Below the pieces are notes generated by a model. That model had not been told where the DNA came from, made no database searches, and worked only from the letters and a program-made list of their open reading frames with translations. Below, piece by piece: positions 1 to 7,994 of a DNA stretch of 64,000 nt (positions are counted from its first letter, which is position 1; each line of letters starts with the position of its first letter). A program made the position numbers and the translations under genes. Location: the NCBI RefSeq assembly GCF_020421205.1, contig NZ_JAIZZH010000001.1:558001-622000 (forward strand), in the 5' to 3' direction. Origin of the DNA: Hymenobacter pini. GTDB taxonomy: Bacteria; Bacteroidota; Bacteroidia; Cytophagales; Hymenobacteraceae.

Positions 1-1
1 C

Positions 2-1147
2 GAGTACCTGCCGTTCGTGAACCTGGGGGCCCAGGCCGCCGCCGACCGGGTGGGCCGCTACACCATTCAGGGCGCTACGGAGGAGAACATCGACATTCGT
101 CCCTCGCAGCGCACCCCCGACCCGCTCACCAACTTCCAGGTTGGTGCCTTTGCCAGCTGGGAGGTGGACATCTGGCACAAGCTGCGCAACGCCAAAAAGG
201 CGGCGGCTTCGCGCTACCTGGCGTCGGTAGAAGGTCGGAATTTCACGGCCACCAACCTGGTAGCCGAAATTGCCACCTCTTACTACGAGCTGCTGGCCCT
301 GGATAACCAGCTGGCCATCCTGAAGCAGAACATCGACATTCAGACCAACGCGCTGAAGGCGGTGCGCATGCAGAAAGATGCCGCTCGTACCACCGAGCTG
401 GCCGTGCAGCGTTTCGAGGCGCAGGTGCAGAACACCACGGCCCGGCAGTACACCATTCAGCAGCGCATCACGGAAACCGAAAACCGCATCAACTTTTTGG
501 TGGGCCGGTATCCGCAGCCGGTGGCCCGCAACTCGGCCAATTTCATTGACCTGGTGCCCAAAGCCGTGCAGGCCGGCGTGCCCGCCCAGCTACTGCAAAA
601 CCGCCCGGATATCCGCCAAGCCGAGCAGAACCTGGCCGCCGCTAAGCTGGACGTAACGGTGGCCCGGGCCAACTTCTACCCCCGCCTGAGCATCGACGCG
701 GCGGCCGGCTTCCAGGCCTTCCGCCCGGGGTTGCTGGTGAATGCGCCCGAGTCGATGCTGCTGACCATTGCCGGCAACGCAGTGGCTCCCCTCATCAACC
801 GCAACGGCATCAAGGCCCTGTACTACTCGGCTAACGCCCGCCAGACGCAAGCCGTGTTTGAGTATGAACGCACGATTCTGAACGGTTACGTGGAAGTGGC
901 CAACCAGCTCTCCAACATCCAGAATCTGCAGCGCAGCTACGATGCCAAGGCTAAGGAGGTGCAGGCCCTGAACCAGTCCATCAACATCTCCAACAACCTG
1001 TTCAACTACGCCCGCGCCGACTATACGGAGGTGCTGTTCACCCAGCGCGACGCCTTGGAATCAAAGTTCGACCTCATCGAAACCAAGATGCAGCAGCTCA
1101 ACGCCTCGGTGAATGTGTACCGGGCCCTGGGCGGCGGCTGGCAGTAG
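2..1147 (+). CDS. TolC-family outer membrane efflux protein, 5' partial
   Basis: This is the C-terminal 381 residues of an outer membrane efflux channel of the RND/NodT type; the reading frame is open from base 2, so the start lies left of the window. The family forms trimeric beta-barrel/alpha-tunnel ducts that pair with a periplasmic adaptor and an inner-membrane pump. Visible are the long helical hairpins rich in Ala, Gln and Asn, the LLQNRPDIRQAEQNLAAAK block typical of the second OEP repeat, and the ending YRALGGGWQ seen in NodT-like channels. The adaptor and pump genes would be expected upstream, outside the window. A strong hairpin terminator follows, so this is probably the last gene of its operon. 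Substrate cannot be inferred. Confidence 0.9.
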   Translation, partial: EYLPFVNLGAQAAADRVGRYTIQGATEENIDIRPSQRTPDPLTNFQVGAFASWEVDIWHKLRNAKKAAASRYLASVEGRNFTATNLVAEIATSYYELLALDNQLAILKQNIDIQTNALKAVRMQKDAARTTELAVQRFEAQVQNTTARQYTIQQRITETENRINFLVGRYPQPVARNSANFIDLVPKAVQAGVPAQLLQNRPDIRQAEQNLAAAKLDVTVARANFYPRLSIDAAAGFQAFRPGLLVNAPESMLLTIAGNAVAPLINRNGIKALYYSANARQTQAVFEYERTILNGYVEVANQLSNIQNLQRSYDAKAKEVQALNQSINISNNLFNYARADYTEVLFTQRDALESKFDLIETKMQQLNASVNVYRALGGGWQ

Positions 1148-1182
1148 GGCTAGAGTTCTAATCCGGCGCGTGCCACCAATTC

Positions 1183-1227
1183 AAAAACCCCAACCATTCA
1201 TATAGGAGATGAGTGGTTGGGGTTTTT
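1183..1227 (+). terminator. Intrinsic terminator after the TolC-family gene
   Basis: The arm AAAAACCCCAACCATTCAT (1183-1201) pairs with a near-perfect complement at 1209-1227 (one G-U pair), with a 7-nt loop and a T run at the 3' end. A-rich on the left and T-rich on the right, it could work in both directions. Confidence 0.85.
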
Positions 1228-1345
1228 GTGTGAAAGAGAAAATATTTTATATGTAAAATATTGATAATCAATGCTTCATCAAAAATCCATGTAACTAAAG
1301 CCCGGCAATGGCAGTCTAGCTAGTGAAACTGACAACTCAACCAGT

Positions 1346-2164
1346 ATGACTAACTCAGCATCTACCGGCCGATTAGAGAATCAGATAGCCTTGGTGACGG
1401 GCGGCAGCTCCGGCATTGGGTCCGGCGTGGCCGAGGCCCTGGCCGCCGAGGGCGCCACCGTGTTTGTGAACTACTCGCACAGCCCGGAAGGCGCGGCCGA
1501 GGTAGTCAAGAGGATTGAGGAGGCCGGGGGCAAGGCCTACGCCGTGCACGCCGATGTGAGCAAGGAAGACGAGGTGCTGGCCATGTTCAAAGAAATCCGG
1601 GAGAAGTGCGGTACGCTGCACATTTTGGTTAATAATTCCGGCATTCAGGACGACTCCCCGTTTCTGGATATGACGCTGGAGAAGTGGCAGAACGTCATCA
1701 ACGTGAACCTGACGGGGCAGTTTTTGTGCGCCCGGGAGGCCGCCCGGGAGTTTGTGCGGCGGGGGCCGCAGCCAGAAATCTCCAAAGCCACCGGTAAGAT
1801 TATCTGCATGAGCTCGGTGCATGAGGTGATTCCGTGGGCCGGCCACGTGAACTACGCTACCAGCAAAGGCGGCATCATGCAACTCATGAAAAGCATGGCC
1901 CAGGAATTGGCTCCCCAGCGCATCCGCGTGAACAGCATCGGGCCGGGAGCCATTGCTACGCCTATCAACCTCACGGCTCGGGATACGCCCGAGGAAGAGA
2001 AAAACCTGCTGACGCTGATTCCCTACGGCCGCATTGGCGAACCCGCCGACATTGGTAAAGTGGCCGTGTGGCTGGCCTCCGACGAATCGGACTACGTGAC
2101 GGGTACGACCCTGTTTGCCGATGGGGGCATGACCCTGTACCCCGGTTTCGCCGACAACGGTTGA
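1346..2164 (+). CDS. SDR family oxidoreductase, glucose 1-dehydrogenase-like
   Basis: A 272-residue short-chain dehydrogenase with a complete classical layout. The cofactor loop TGGSSGIG is at residues 18-25, the structural motif is NNSG (usually NNAG) near residue 96, catalytic Ser lies at 156/157, and YATSK gives Tyr170 and Lys174. The length and the tail VTGTTLFADGGMTLYP match the glucose 1-dehydrogenase group, which oxidises beta-D-glucose with NAD(P)+. The SDR family is broad, so the exact substrate is an inference. It is followed by a glycosidase, a cyclase-family hydrolase and a 6-phosphogluconate dehydrogenase on the same strand; this suggests an oxidative glucose/gluconate route but does not prove it. 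The 180-bp AT-rich gap upstream probably holds its promoter. Confidence 0.88.
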   Translation: MTNSASTGRLENQIALVTGGSSGIGSGVAEALAAEGATVFVNYSHSPEGAAEVVKRIEEAGGKAYAVHADVSKEDEVLAMFKEIREKCGTLHILVNNSGIQDDSPFLDMTLEKWQNVINVNLTGQFLCAREAAREFVRRGPQPEISKATGKIICMSSVHEVIPWAGHVNYATSKGGIMQLMKSMAQELAPQRIRVNSIGPGAIATPINLTARDTPEEEKNLLTLIPYGRIGEPADIGKVAVWLASDESDYVTGTTLFADGGMTLYPGFADNG

Positions 2165-2260
2165 AGGACGAGTTACCAGTTGCGAGTTGTCAGTTCATGC
2201 AACATGTAGCAGCTGGCTACTCGCAACCGGCAACTGGTAAGGCACAACTGGCAACGCATA
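2165..2260. repeat. Intergenic stutter hairpin A (word CCAGTTGC)
   Basis: The whole gap between the SDR and glycosidase genes is built from variants of one word. The left half carries TTACCAGTTG (2173-2182), GCGAGTTG and TCAGTT. The right half carries their complements CAACCGG, CAACTGGTAA (2231-2240), CAACTGG and CAACG. The 10-bp arms at 2173 and 2231 pair perfectly. A related word appears in the next gap (4911-5003). Confidence 0.7.
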
Positions 2261-2264
2261 AGAA

Positions 2265-4910
2265 ATGACGGAAGAGCAGCAACGGCAGCAGCAAGCCCAG
2301 GAGGGCGAGGCGGCCTGGCACCGGTTTGGGCCCTACGTATCGGACAGGCAGTGGGGCACGGTGCGCGAGGATTACTCGGCCGATTCCCAGCCCTGGACCT
2401 ATACCACCCACGATATGGCCCGCAGCTACGCCTACCGCTGGGGCGAGGAGGGGATTGGGGGCGTGTGCGACGAACACCAGTTCCTGTGCCTGGCGCCGGC
2501 GTTCTGGAATGGGCAGGACCCAATTCTGAAAGAGCGGCTGTTTGGCCTAAGCGGGCCGGAGGGCAACCACGGCGAGGATGTCAAAGAGCTATATTACTAC
2601 CTCGACAATACGCCCACGCACAGCTACATGCGGATGCTGTACAAATATCCGCAGCACGCGTTTCCGTACGATTGGCTGGTGCAGGAAAATGCCCGCCGCA
2701 GTCGGCAGAAGCCAGAGTTTGAGCTTCTGGATACTTGCGTGTTCAAAGAGAACCGGTACTTCGATATATTCCTGGAATACGCCAAAGCCGGGCCCGAAGA
2801 CCTGCTTCTGCAGATAACAGTACACAACCGTGGACCCCAGGAGGCACCGCTGCACGTGCTGCCGCAACTGTGGTTTCGGAATACCTGGGCCTGGGGCTAT
2901 ACGGCGCAGGTACCCCAGCTGCGGGTAGAGGCCGGAGGTGTCATTTGCGTTGACCACGGCAACCTGCCGGCCCTGCAGCTTTATTATGATGAACCCGACG
3001 GCCAATCTGCTGATGCGGTATTTTGTGACAACGAGACCAATACCCAACGGCTCTACGGTGTGCCCAATGCCACCCCGTATTGCAAGGATAGCATCAACGA
3101 CTACGTGGTGCAGGGCCAGCGCACGGCCGTAAACCCCGAGCGGCAGGGTACCAAGGCAGCCCTGCACTACCAGCTGACAGTGCCGCCCGGGGAAAGCCGG
3201 GTGGTGCGGGTGCGGCTGGCTGCTCCCGGACTGGCGGCACCGTTTACTGATTTTGCTGCTATTGTGGCCCAGCGGAAAGCCGAGGCCGATGCCTACTACT
3301 TGGCCCTGCAAACCGGTATCGACAGCCCCGATGCCCGCCTTGTGCAACGGCAGGCCCTGGCCGGTATGCTCTGGAACAAGCAGTTCTATTACTACGATGT
3401 GGCTGAGTGGCTGCGCGGTGACCCTGCTCTGCCAACTCCGCCTGAAAGCCGCTGGCACAACCGGAACCACACCTGGCAGCACCTGAATAACGCCGACATC
3501 ATCTCGATGCCGGATAAGTGGGAGTACCCGTGGTATGCGGCCTGGGACTTGGCGTTTCACTGCATTCCGCTGGCCATGGTGGATGTTGATTTTGCCAAAA
3601 ACCAGCTCCACCTGCTCTGCCGCGACTGGTACATGCACCCCAACGGCCAACTGCCGGCCTATGAGTGGAAGCTGGAGGACGTGAACCCGCCGGTACACGC
3701 CTGGGCCACCTGGCGGGTGTACAAAATGGACAAAAAGCAGCGGGGCCAAGGTGACACAGTGTTTCTGGAAAGTATCTTCCATCGCCTGCTGCTGAACTTC
3801 ACGTGGTGGGTAAACCGCAAGGACCGCAACAACCGCAACGTGTTTGAGGGCGGCTTTCTGGGCCTCGATAACATCGGCGTGTTCGATAGGAGCGCCCCGC
3901 TGCCCACCGGCGGCTACATTGAGCAGGCCGATGGTACCGCCTGGATGGCCATGTTTGCCCTGAACATGATGCGCATTGCCCTGGAGTTGGCCCGCACCAA
4001 CCCCGTGTACCAGGATTTGGCCAGCAAGTTCTTCGAGCACTTCCTCTACATCGCCCAGGCCATGACCAACATGGCCGACCAGAAAATTGACATGTGGGAC
4101 GACGAAGACGGCTTCTACTACGATGTGCTAAACACCCCCGAAAACGGCCGTTTCCCGTTGCGCATCCGCTCCATGGTGGGCCTCATTCCCCTGTTTGCGG
4201 TGGAAGTATTGGACACCGACACCCTGCAGGATGTACCCCGCTTTGTGCACCGGCTCAACTGGTTTCTGGACCACCGGCCAGAGCTGGCGGCCCTGGTGAG
4301 CCGCTGGCAGGAGTCGGGCAAGGGCCAGACTCACTTACTGAGTTTGCTGCGTGGTCACCGCATGAAACTGCTGCTGCGCCGGATGCTCGATGAGGCCGAG
4401 TTTCTGTCGGAATACGGGGTGCGGGCCCTGTCGCGCTACCACCGGGAGCATCCGTTCGTGTTTCAGCAGGATGGCAGCGTAAATGCCGTGGTTGATTACG
4501 AGCCGGGCGAATCCACCACCAGCCTGTTTGGTGGTAACAGCAACTGGCGCGGCCCCGTGTGGATGCCCATGAACTTCCTGCTAATCGAGTCGCTGCAGCG
4601 GTTTTACCACTACTACGGCCCCGAGTTCAAAGTAGAATACCCCACGGGCTCAGGCCGCTACTCTACCATTCTGGAAATAGCGCAGGCCCTTACCCAGCGG
4701 CTTACGGGGCTGTTTCTGCGCAATGAGGCGGGCCAGCGGCCCTGCTTTGGCTCCGATAAGCAGCTACAGAACGACCCCCACTTCCGCGACTACCTGCTCT
4801 TTCACGAGTACTTCCACGGTGACTCGGGCTGCGGCCTCGGCGCCAGCCACCAAACTGGCTGGACGGGCCTCATTGCCAAACTCCTGCAGCCCCGCCACCC
4901 CGACGAATGA
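2265..4910 (+). CDS. MGH1/GH63-like glycoside hydrolase (putative glucosidase)
   Basis: An 881-residue cytoplasmic protein without a signal peptide, resembling the large MGH1-like/GH63-related proteins with an (alpha/alpha)6 catalytic barrel. Family-typical blocks are WEYPWYAAWDLAFHCIPLA (about 420-440), GQLPAYEWKLEDVNPPVHAW (about 463-482), FLGLDNIGVFDRS and GPVWMPMNFLLIESLQ near the C terminus. In GH63 enzymes an Asp and a Glu in comparable blocks act as acid and base; D435 and E468 are the likely region here, which I infer rather than align. The N-terminal 300 residues form a beta-rich supersandwich. Bacterial members act on alpha-glucosides or glucosylglycerate-like sugars, so the substrate is open. 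The start ATG follows stutter hairpin A by 4 nt. Confidence 0.82.
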   Translation: MTEEQQRQQQAQEGEAAWHRFGPYVSDRQWGTVREDYSADSQPWTYTTHDMARSYAYRWGEEGIGGVCDEHQFLCLAPAFWNGQDPILKERLFGLSGPEGNHGEDVKELYYYLDNTPTHSYMRMLYKYPQHAFPYDWLVQENARRSRQKPEFELLDTCVFKENRYFDIFLEYAKAGPEDLLLQITVHNRGPQEAPLHVLPQLWFRNTWAWGYTAQVPQLRVEAGGVICVDHGNLPALQLYYDEPDGQSADAVFCDNETNTQRLYGVPNATPYCKDSINDYVVQGQRTAVNPERQGTKAALHYQLTVPPGESRVVRVRLAAPGLAAPFTDFAAIVAQRKAEADAYYLALQTGIDSPDARLVQRQALAGMLWNKQFYYYDVAEWLRGDPALPTPPESRWHNRNHTWQHLNNADIISMPDKWEYPWYAAWDLAFHCIPLAMVDVDFAKNQLHLLCRDWYMHPNGQLPAYEWKLEDVNPPVHAWATWRVYKMDKKQRGQGDTVFLESIFHRLLLNFTWWVNRKDRNNRNVFEGGFLGLDNIGVFDRSAPLPTGGYIEQADGTAWMAMFALNMMRIALELARTNPVYQDLASKFFEHFLYIAQAMTNMADQKIDMWDDEDGFYYDVLNTPENGRFPLRIRSMVGLIPLFAVEVLDTDTLQDVPRFVHRLNWFLDHRPELAALVSRWQESGKGQTHLLSLLRGHRMKLLLRRMLDEAEFLSEYGVRALSRYHREHPFVFQQDGSVNAVVDYEPGESTTSLFGGNSNWRGPVWMPMNFLLIESLQRFYHYYGPEFKVEYPTGSGRYSTILEIAQALTQRLTGLFLRNEAGQRPCFGSDKQLQNDPHFRDYLLFHEYFHGDSGCGLGASHQTGWTGLIAKLLQPRHPDE

Positions 4911-5003
4911 GTTTCCAGTTACGGGTTTCCAGTTGCGAGTCAGTAACTACTGACAGCTATTACCCCACAACTGGCAACCGGCAACTCACAACACACAACT
5001 GAA
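4911..5003. repeat. Intergenic stutter hairpin B (word CCAGTTGC)
   Basis: The gap between the glycosidase stop and the cyclase start repeats GTTTCCAGTTACGG, GTTTCCAGTTGCGAGT and CAGTAAC on the left, and ACAACTGGCAACCGGCAACT then ACAACACACAACT on the right. The halves are reverse complements of the same word used in hairpin A. Confidence 0.7.
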
Positions 5004-5006
5004 CCT

Positions 5007-5624
5007 ATGGCCTGGCTTGATTTCACCACCACCATTTCCGACGGCATGGCCTATTGGCCCGACAACGCGCCGGTACACATCCGCAAAACGCTCAGCATTG
5101 CCCGCGGCGACGCCGCCAACGTGACGGAAATGAGCCTGAGCGTGCACACGGCCACCCACGTAGATGCGCCGCTCCATTTTCTCAAGGATGGCGACGACGT
5201 AACGAAACTAGATTTGACGACTCTGATGGGTCCGGCCCAGGTAGTGGCCATTGAGCACGAGCAGTTTATCACCAAACCGGAAATTGAGCATTTGCAATTG
5301 CAGCCGGGTAGCCGGGTGCTGTTCAAAACCCGCAACTCCTGGCAGGAGTGGGCCACCCGACCCTTCAACCCCGATTTTGTGCGGGTGCGGGCCGATGCCG
5401 CCGAGTGGCTCCGCGACCAGGGTGTGGTGTGCGTGGGGGTTGATTACCTCTCCGTCGGCCCCGCCGATACCCACCACATTCTGCTGGAAGCCGGCATCAG
5501 CGTGATTGAAGGCATAGCCCTGCAGCACGCCGAGCCCGGTGAGTACGAACTGATTTGCCTGCCCCTCAAAATTGCTGGTGCCGATGGTGCCCCCGCCCGC
5601 GTCATTGCCCGCAAAACCGGGTGA
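5007..5624 (+). CDS. Cyclase family protein (kynurenine formamidase-like metal hydrolase)
   Basis: A 205-residue member of the cyclase/kynurenine formamidase fold. The metal-binding motif HTATHVDAPLHF (residues 50-61) corresponds to the family HxGTHxDxPxHF; the usual Gly is Ala here. A second conserved block, GVDYLSVGP (about 146-154), and the late HAEPGEYELICLPLKIAGADGAPAR are also typical. The family hydrolyses N-formylkynurenine, other amides or lactone-like substrates using a divalent metal. With no tryptophan degradation genes nearby, the substrate is unknown. It lies between the glycosidase and 6-phosphogluconate dehydrogenase genes on the same strand, separated by stutter hairpin B and a 54-bp gap, and is probably co-transcribed with them. 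Confidence 0.88.
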   Translation: MAWLDFTTTISDGMAYWPDNAPVHIRKTLSIARGDAANVTEMSLSVHTATHVDAPLHFLKDGDDVTKLDLTTLMGPAQVVAIEHEQFITKPEIEHLQLQPGSRVLFKTRNSWQEWATRPFNPDFVRVRADAAEWLRDQGVVCVGVDYLSVGPADTHHILLEAGISVIEGIALQHAEPGEYELICLPLKIAGADGAPARVIARKTG

Positions 5625-5678
5625 TGTCTGCTGCCGCATTCACTCATATCCTTTCTTCCTCTCAACACTATCAACGAC

Positions 5679-6674
5679 ATGAGCAAAACCCAAATAGGCG
5701 TCATCGGCCTCGGGAAAATGGGCGCGGGCTTAGCCCGGCAAGCCGCCGAAAAAGGCTACCCCGTAATCGGTATGGACCTGCACCCGCGCCCCGACTTGGA
5801 AACGGAGAACCTGCACGTGGTGAGCAGTATCGAGGAGCTGGTGCAAAAGCTGCACCGCCCGCGCAAAGTGTTTTTGTACATTCCAGCCGGGGCCGCTGTG
5901 GATGGCCTCATTGAGCAGCTGCAGCCTCATCTGGAAGAGGGCGACATCATCGTGGACGGGGGTAACTCCTACTGGGGCGACTCCATCCGGCGGGCGGCCC
6001 GACTTAAAGAAAAAGGCCTGTACTTCATTGACTGCGGCACCAGTGGTGGCCCTGGCGGAGCCCGCACCGGCGCCTGCTATATGGTGGGCGGCGACGAAGC
6101 GGCCGTAAATCAGCTCAAGGACTTTTTCGTGGAGACGGCCGTGCCTGGCGGCTTCCTGCACACCGGCTTGGCCGGCACCGGCCACTACGTGAAGCTGGTG
6201 CACAACGGCATTGAGTTTGGCATGCTGCAGGCCATCGGGGAGGGGATGGGCATGCTCACGCACTTCCGCGAAAAGCTGGATATCAGCGCCATCCTGGGCC
6301 TGTGGAACAACGGCTCGGTGGTGCGCAGCTGGCTAGTGGAACTCATGAAGAAGATGTACGACGAGGAAAACGGTTTCAACGTGCCGAGCTACATTGAAGA
6401 CACCGGCGAGGTAAACTGGTTGGTAGCTGACGCCCTGCACATGGAAGTACCCATTCCGGTCATCACCCAGTCGGTGATGCAGCTTTTCACCTCCCGCGAC
6501 AAAGACCATACCTGGGCCAAGGCCATTGCCATGATGCGCCACGGCTTCGGCGGCCACCCTTACGGCGAGGACAAAGGCATTCAGCGGGAGCGGCAGTACG
6601 GCCGGGTAGGCGAGTACGAAATGCCCGAAGAAACCGGGGAACGGGCCAACCAGGAACCCAGCAGCCCGCAGTAA
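5679..6674 (+). CDS. gnd: 6-phosphogluconate dehydrogenase, decarboxylating (short, YqeC type)
   Basis: A 331-residue enzyme of the short Gnd class, which converts 6-phosphogluconate to ribulose 5-phosphate with CO2 release and usually prefers NAD+. The Rossmann loop GLGKMGAGLA is at residues 10-19. The signature DCGTSGGPGGARTG and the catalytic-lysine block HYVKLVHNGIEFGMLQA are both present. The family's long form has about 470 residues and an extra helical domain; this protein has the compact C-terminal part ending in a charged tail. Together with the glucose dehydrogenase-like SDR upstream it suggests an oxidative branch feeding pentose phosphates. A 15-bp hairpin follows and likely ends the transcript. 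Confidence 0.92.
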   Translation: MSKTQIGVIGLGKMGAGLARQAAEKGYPVIGMDLHPRPDLETENLHVVSSIEELVQKLHRPRKVFLYIPAGAAVDGLIEQLQPHLEEGDIIVDGGNSYWGDSIRRAARLKEKGLYFIDCGTSGGPGGARTGACYMVGGDEAAVNQLKDFFVETAVPGGFLHTGLAGTGHYVKLVHNGIEFGMLQAIGEGMGMLTHFREKLDISAILGLWNNGSVVRSWLVELMKKMYDEENGFNVPSYIEDTGEVNWLVADALHMEVPIPVITQSVMQLFTSRDKDHTWAKAIAMMRHGFGGHPYGEDKGIQRERQYGRVGEYEMPEETGERANQEPSSPQ

Positions 6675-6683
6675 ATTGCCAAG

Positions 6684-6716
6684 AAGGTAGCGCCCAGCTT
6701 GGCTGGGCGCTACCTT
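6684..6716 (+). terminator. Hairpin after gnd
   Basis: A perfect 15-bp stem (AAGGTAGCGCCCAGC at 6684-6698 with its complement at 6702-6716) closed by a 3-nt loop. There is no clear T run after it, so the end of transcription here is likely but not certain. Confidence 0.65.
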
Positions 6717-6829
6717 GAGGCTGCGGTATTGCGCCCGGAGTTTCCGGAAAAAGCCGTATACTCCCATACCCAAACCCGATTCTGCCTTCTTTCCCGGAGC
6801 CTTTTCCAGGCTTCCGCTGTTCTCCTTAC

Positions 6830-7546
6830 GTGACTGAGCCAACCACTACCCCCGCCCGCCCCGACCTACTCCGGATTCCATACGACGATTACCGCGCCCT
6901 GCCGGCTATTGCTAACTCCGACCTTTCCCGCCTCCGGGACGCTCTGAATGGCCGCCCACCCCGCCCGCACAATAGTGTCGGTGGCGCTTTGGGCCTGGGT
7001 ACGGCGTTTCATACGGCCCTGCTGGAACCCGATTTATACCAGCCCGGCGAGCCGGGAATCAACGATACGCTGGTGTGGTGGATGGTGGAAGGCGTGAAGC
7101 TAAATTCGGAGGTAAATGCGCTGCTGGAAGCCGGTACGCCCGAGCCCAGCTGCATTTTCACGGAGCCCGTCACGGATACGCTCTGCAAGCTGCGCGCCGA
7201 TTTGGTGGTGGACCAGCCCGGCCAGCCCTACACCATCATCGACTTCAAAACCACCATGGCCCGCGACCATAACCACTTCGTGGAGCAATGTTCGCAATAC
7301 GACTACGACCGGCAGGCCGCTTTTTACGCTGATGCTCTGCAAGCCGACCGGTTTTTGCTGGTAGGGGTGCAGAAGGTGGAGCCCTTCAAAGTGTTTGTGT
7401 ACGAAGTACCGCCGCTGCTGCGCAACGAGGGCCGGGCCAAATACCTGCGGCTGCTGCGCCTGCTCAAACCCGATGCGCCGGTGCCTTTATCCGTAGTGCA
7501 GGCCGTGCGCGACGTGCGCGACGCCTTGACCGGCGAAACTGAATAA
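6830..7546 (+). CDS. PD-(D/E)XK nuclease-like protein (RecE/exodeoxyribonuclease VIII type)
   Basis: A 238-residue protein starting at GTG that matches the phage-type exonuclease VIII/DUF3799 fold. Seen in order: an N-terminal YDDYRALPAIANSDLSRL box found in this family (often with SxS), the structural GTAFHTALLEPDLY, then the nuclease core LRADLVVDQPGQPYTIIDFK (Asp, then Asp-x-Lys), and the late Q-x3-Y motif QYDYDRQAAFYADAL. RecE-like enzymes chew 5' strands and hand them to a RecT annealase. No RecT, integrase or other phage gene lies nearby, so this is either a domesticated orphan or has a separate role. A promoter probably lies between 6717 and 6829. Identity of the fold is firm; function is inferred. 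Confidence 0.82.
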   Translation: MTEPTTTPARPDLLRIPYDDYRALPAIANSDLSRLRDALNGRPPRPHNSVGGALGLGTAFHTALLEPDLYQPGEPGINDTLVWWMVEGVKLNSEVNALLEAGTPEPSCIFTEPVTDTLCKLRADLVVDQPGQPYTIIDFKTTMARDHNHFVEQCSQYDYDRQAAFYADALQADRFLLVGVQKVEPFKVFVYEVPPLLRNEGRAKYLRLLRLLKPDAPVPLSVVQAVRDVRDALTGETE

Positions 7547-7623
7547 ATCCTGTATACGGCAGTGTACGGCTAGAAATCGAGCCGTCGTGAATAAAAACGA
7601 CGAAAATAATATTGCGGCAATTT

Positions 7624-7654
7624 TTGGTATTTTAAATTAGGTTTTCTATACTTG
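7624..7654 (+). promoter_or_regulatory. Bacteroidetes-type promoter for the asnA leader
   Basis: TTG at 7624-7626, a 20-nt spacer, then TATACTTG at 7647-7654, one mismatch from TAnnTTTG. The expected start of transcription is near 7660, about 25 nt before the leader peptide ATG. It sits in a strongly AT-rich stretch. Confidence 0.7.
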
Positions 7655-7684
7655 CATACATCAGGCGAAAAACTGACTTCAACC

Positions 7685-7774
7685 ATGCGTCATTTCCGCA
7701 ATAATCTCCAGAATAATAACTCGAATAATAATCTTATTCGGGACTGGAAGGCTATTGCTCCATTGGAGAACTGA
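7685..7774 (+). CDS. Asn-rich leader peptide of the asnA attenuator
   Basis: A 29-codon frame (ATG 7685, TGA 7772) whose product reads MRHFRNNLQNNNSNNNLI and then RDWKAIAPLEN. Nine of the 29 residues are Asn, eight of them within 11 codons (codons 6-16), and most use AAT. It lies between a promoter and an intrinsic terminator, ahead of asparagine synthetase. This is the usual design of a leader peptide that senses charged tRNA-Asn: scarce Asn would stall a ribosome at codons 12-16. The segment GGAAGGCT (7746-7753), just beyond a stalled ribosome's expected footprint, is complementary to the left arm of the terminator. The role is inferred from this architecture. Confidence 0.82.
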   Translation: MRHFRNNLQNNNSNNNLIRDWKAIAPLEN

Positions 7775-7829
7775 AAAATCACTAACTGATTTTCTTTCAA
7801 AGCCTTCCGCAACCCGGAAGGCTTTTTTT
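7746..7829 (+). promoter_or_regulatory. asnA attenuator: antiterminator/terminator switch
   Basis: Three short arms define two exclusive folds. Arm 2, GGAAGGCT (7746-7753), can pair over 8 bp with arm 3, AGCCTTCC (7801-7808). Arm 3 can instead pair with arm 4, GGAAGGCT (7816-7823), as part of an 11-bp stem followed by T7, which is an intrinsic terminator. A 7-bp hairpin (7775-7781 with 7787-7793) sits inside the antiterminator loop and would bring arms 2 and 3 together. A ribosome stalled on the Asn codons leaves arm 2 free and favours readthrough; fast translation favours termination. Confidence 0.8.
7799..7829 (+). terminator. Intrinsic terminator of the asnA leader
   Basis: An 11-bp stem AAAGCCTTCCG (7799-7809) with CGGAAGGCTTT (7815-7825), a 5-nt loop and a run of seven T (7823-7829). 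It lies 165 bp before the asnA ATG, so it acts as an attenuator rather than ending an upstream gene. Confidence 0.88.
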
Positions 7830-7994
7830 GTGCCCAATGGCCAGCCCGATGCGTGAAGCGGCCGGCCGCCAACTCCACCAGTTGCGCACAAAGTGTTTAC
7901 GAATTTCTAAAAAATAACTCCCGCAGGGGAGACAGGAATTCGTGTGCCTTTTCGAAAATAAAAACCATTTCAAAAACCGTACATAATAATTGCC

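Noticed and set aside
1183..1227. Regulatory leader of the SDR gene
   Set aside because: The stem-loop has an ordinary terminator shape directly after a stop codon and no alternative pairing; the simpler reading is termination.
2589..4040. Long minus-strand reading frame opposite the glycosidase gene
   Set aside because: It is the complement of a high-GC gene with recognisable blocks; the frame lacks family patterns and arises from third-base GC bias.
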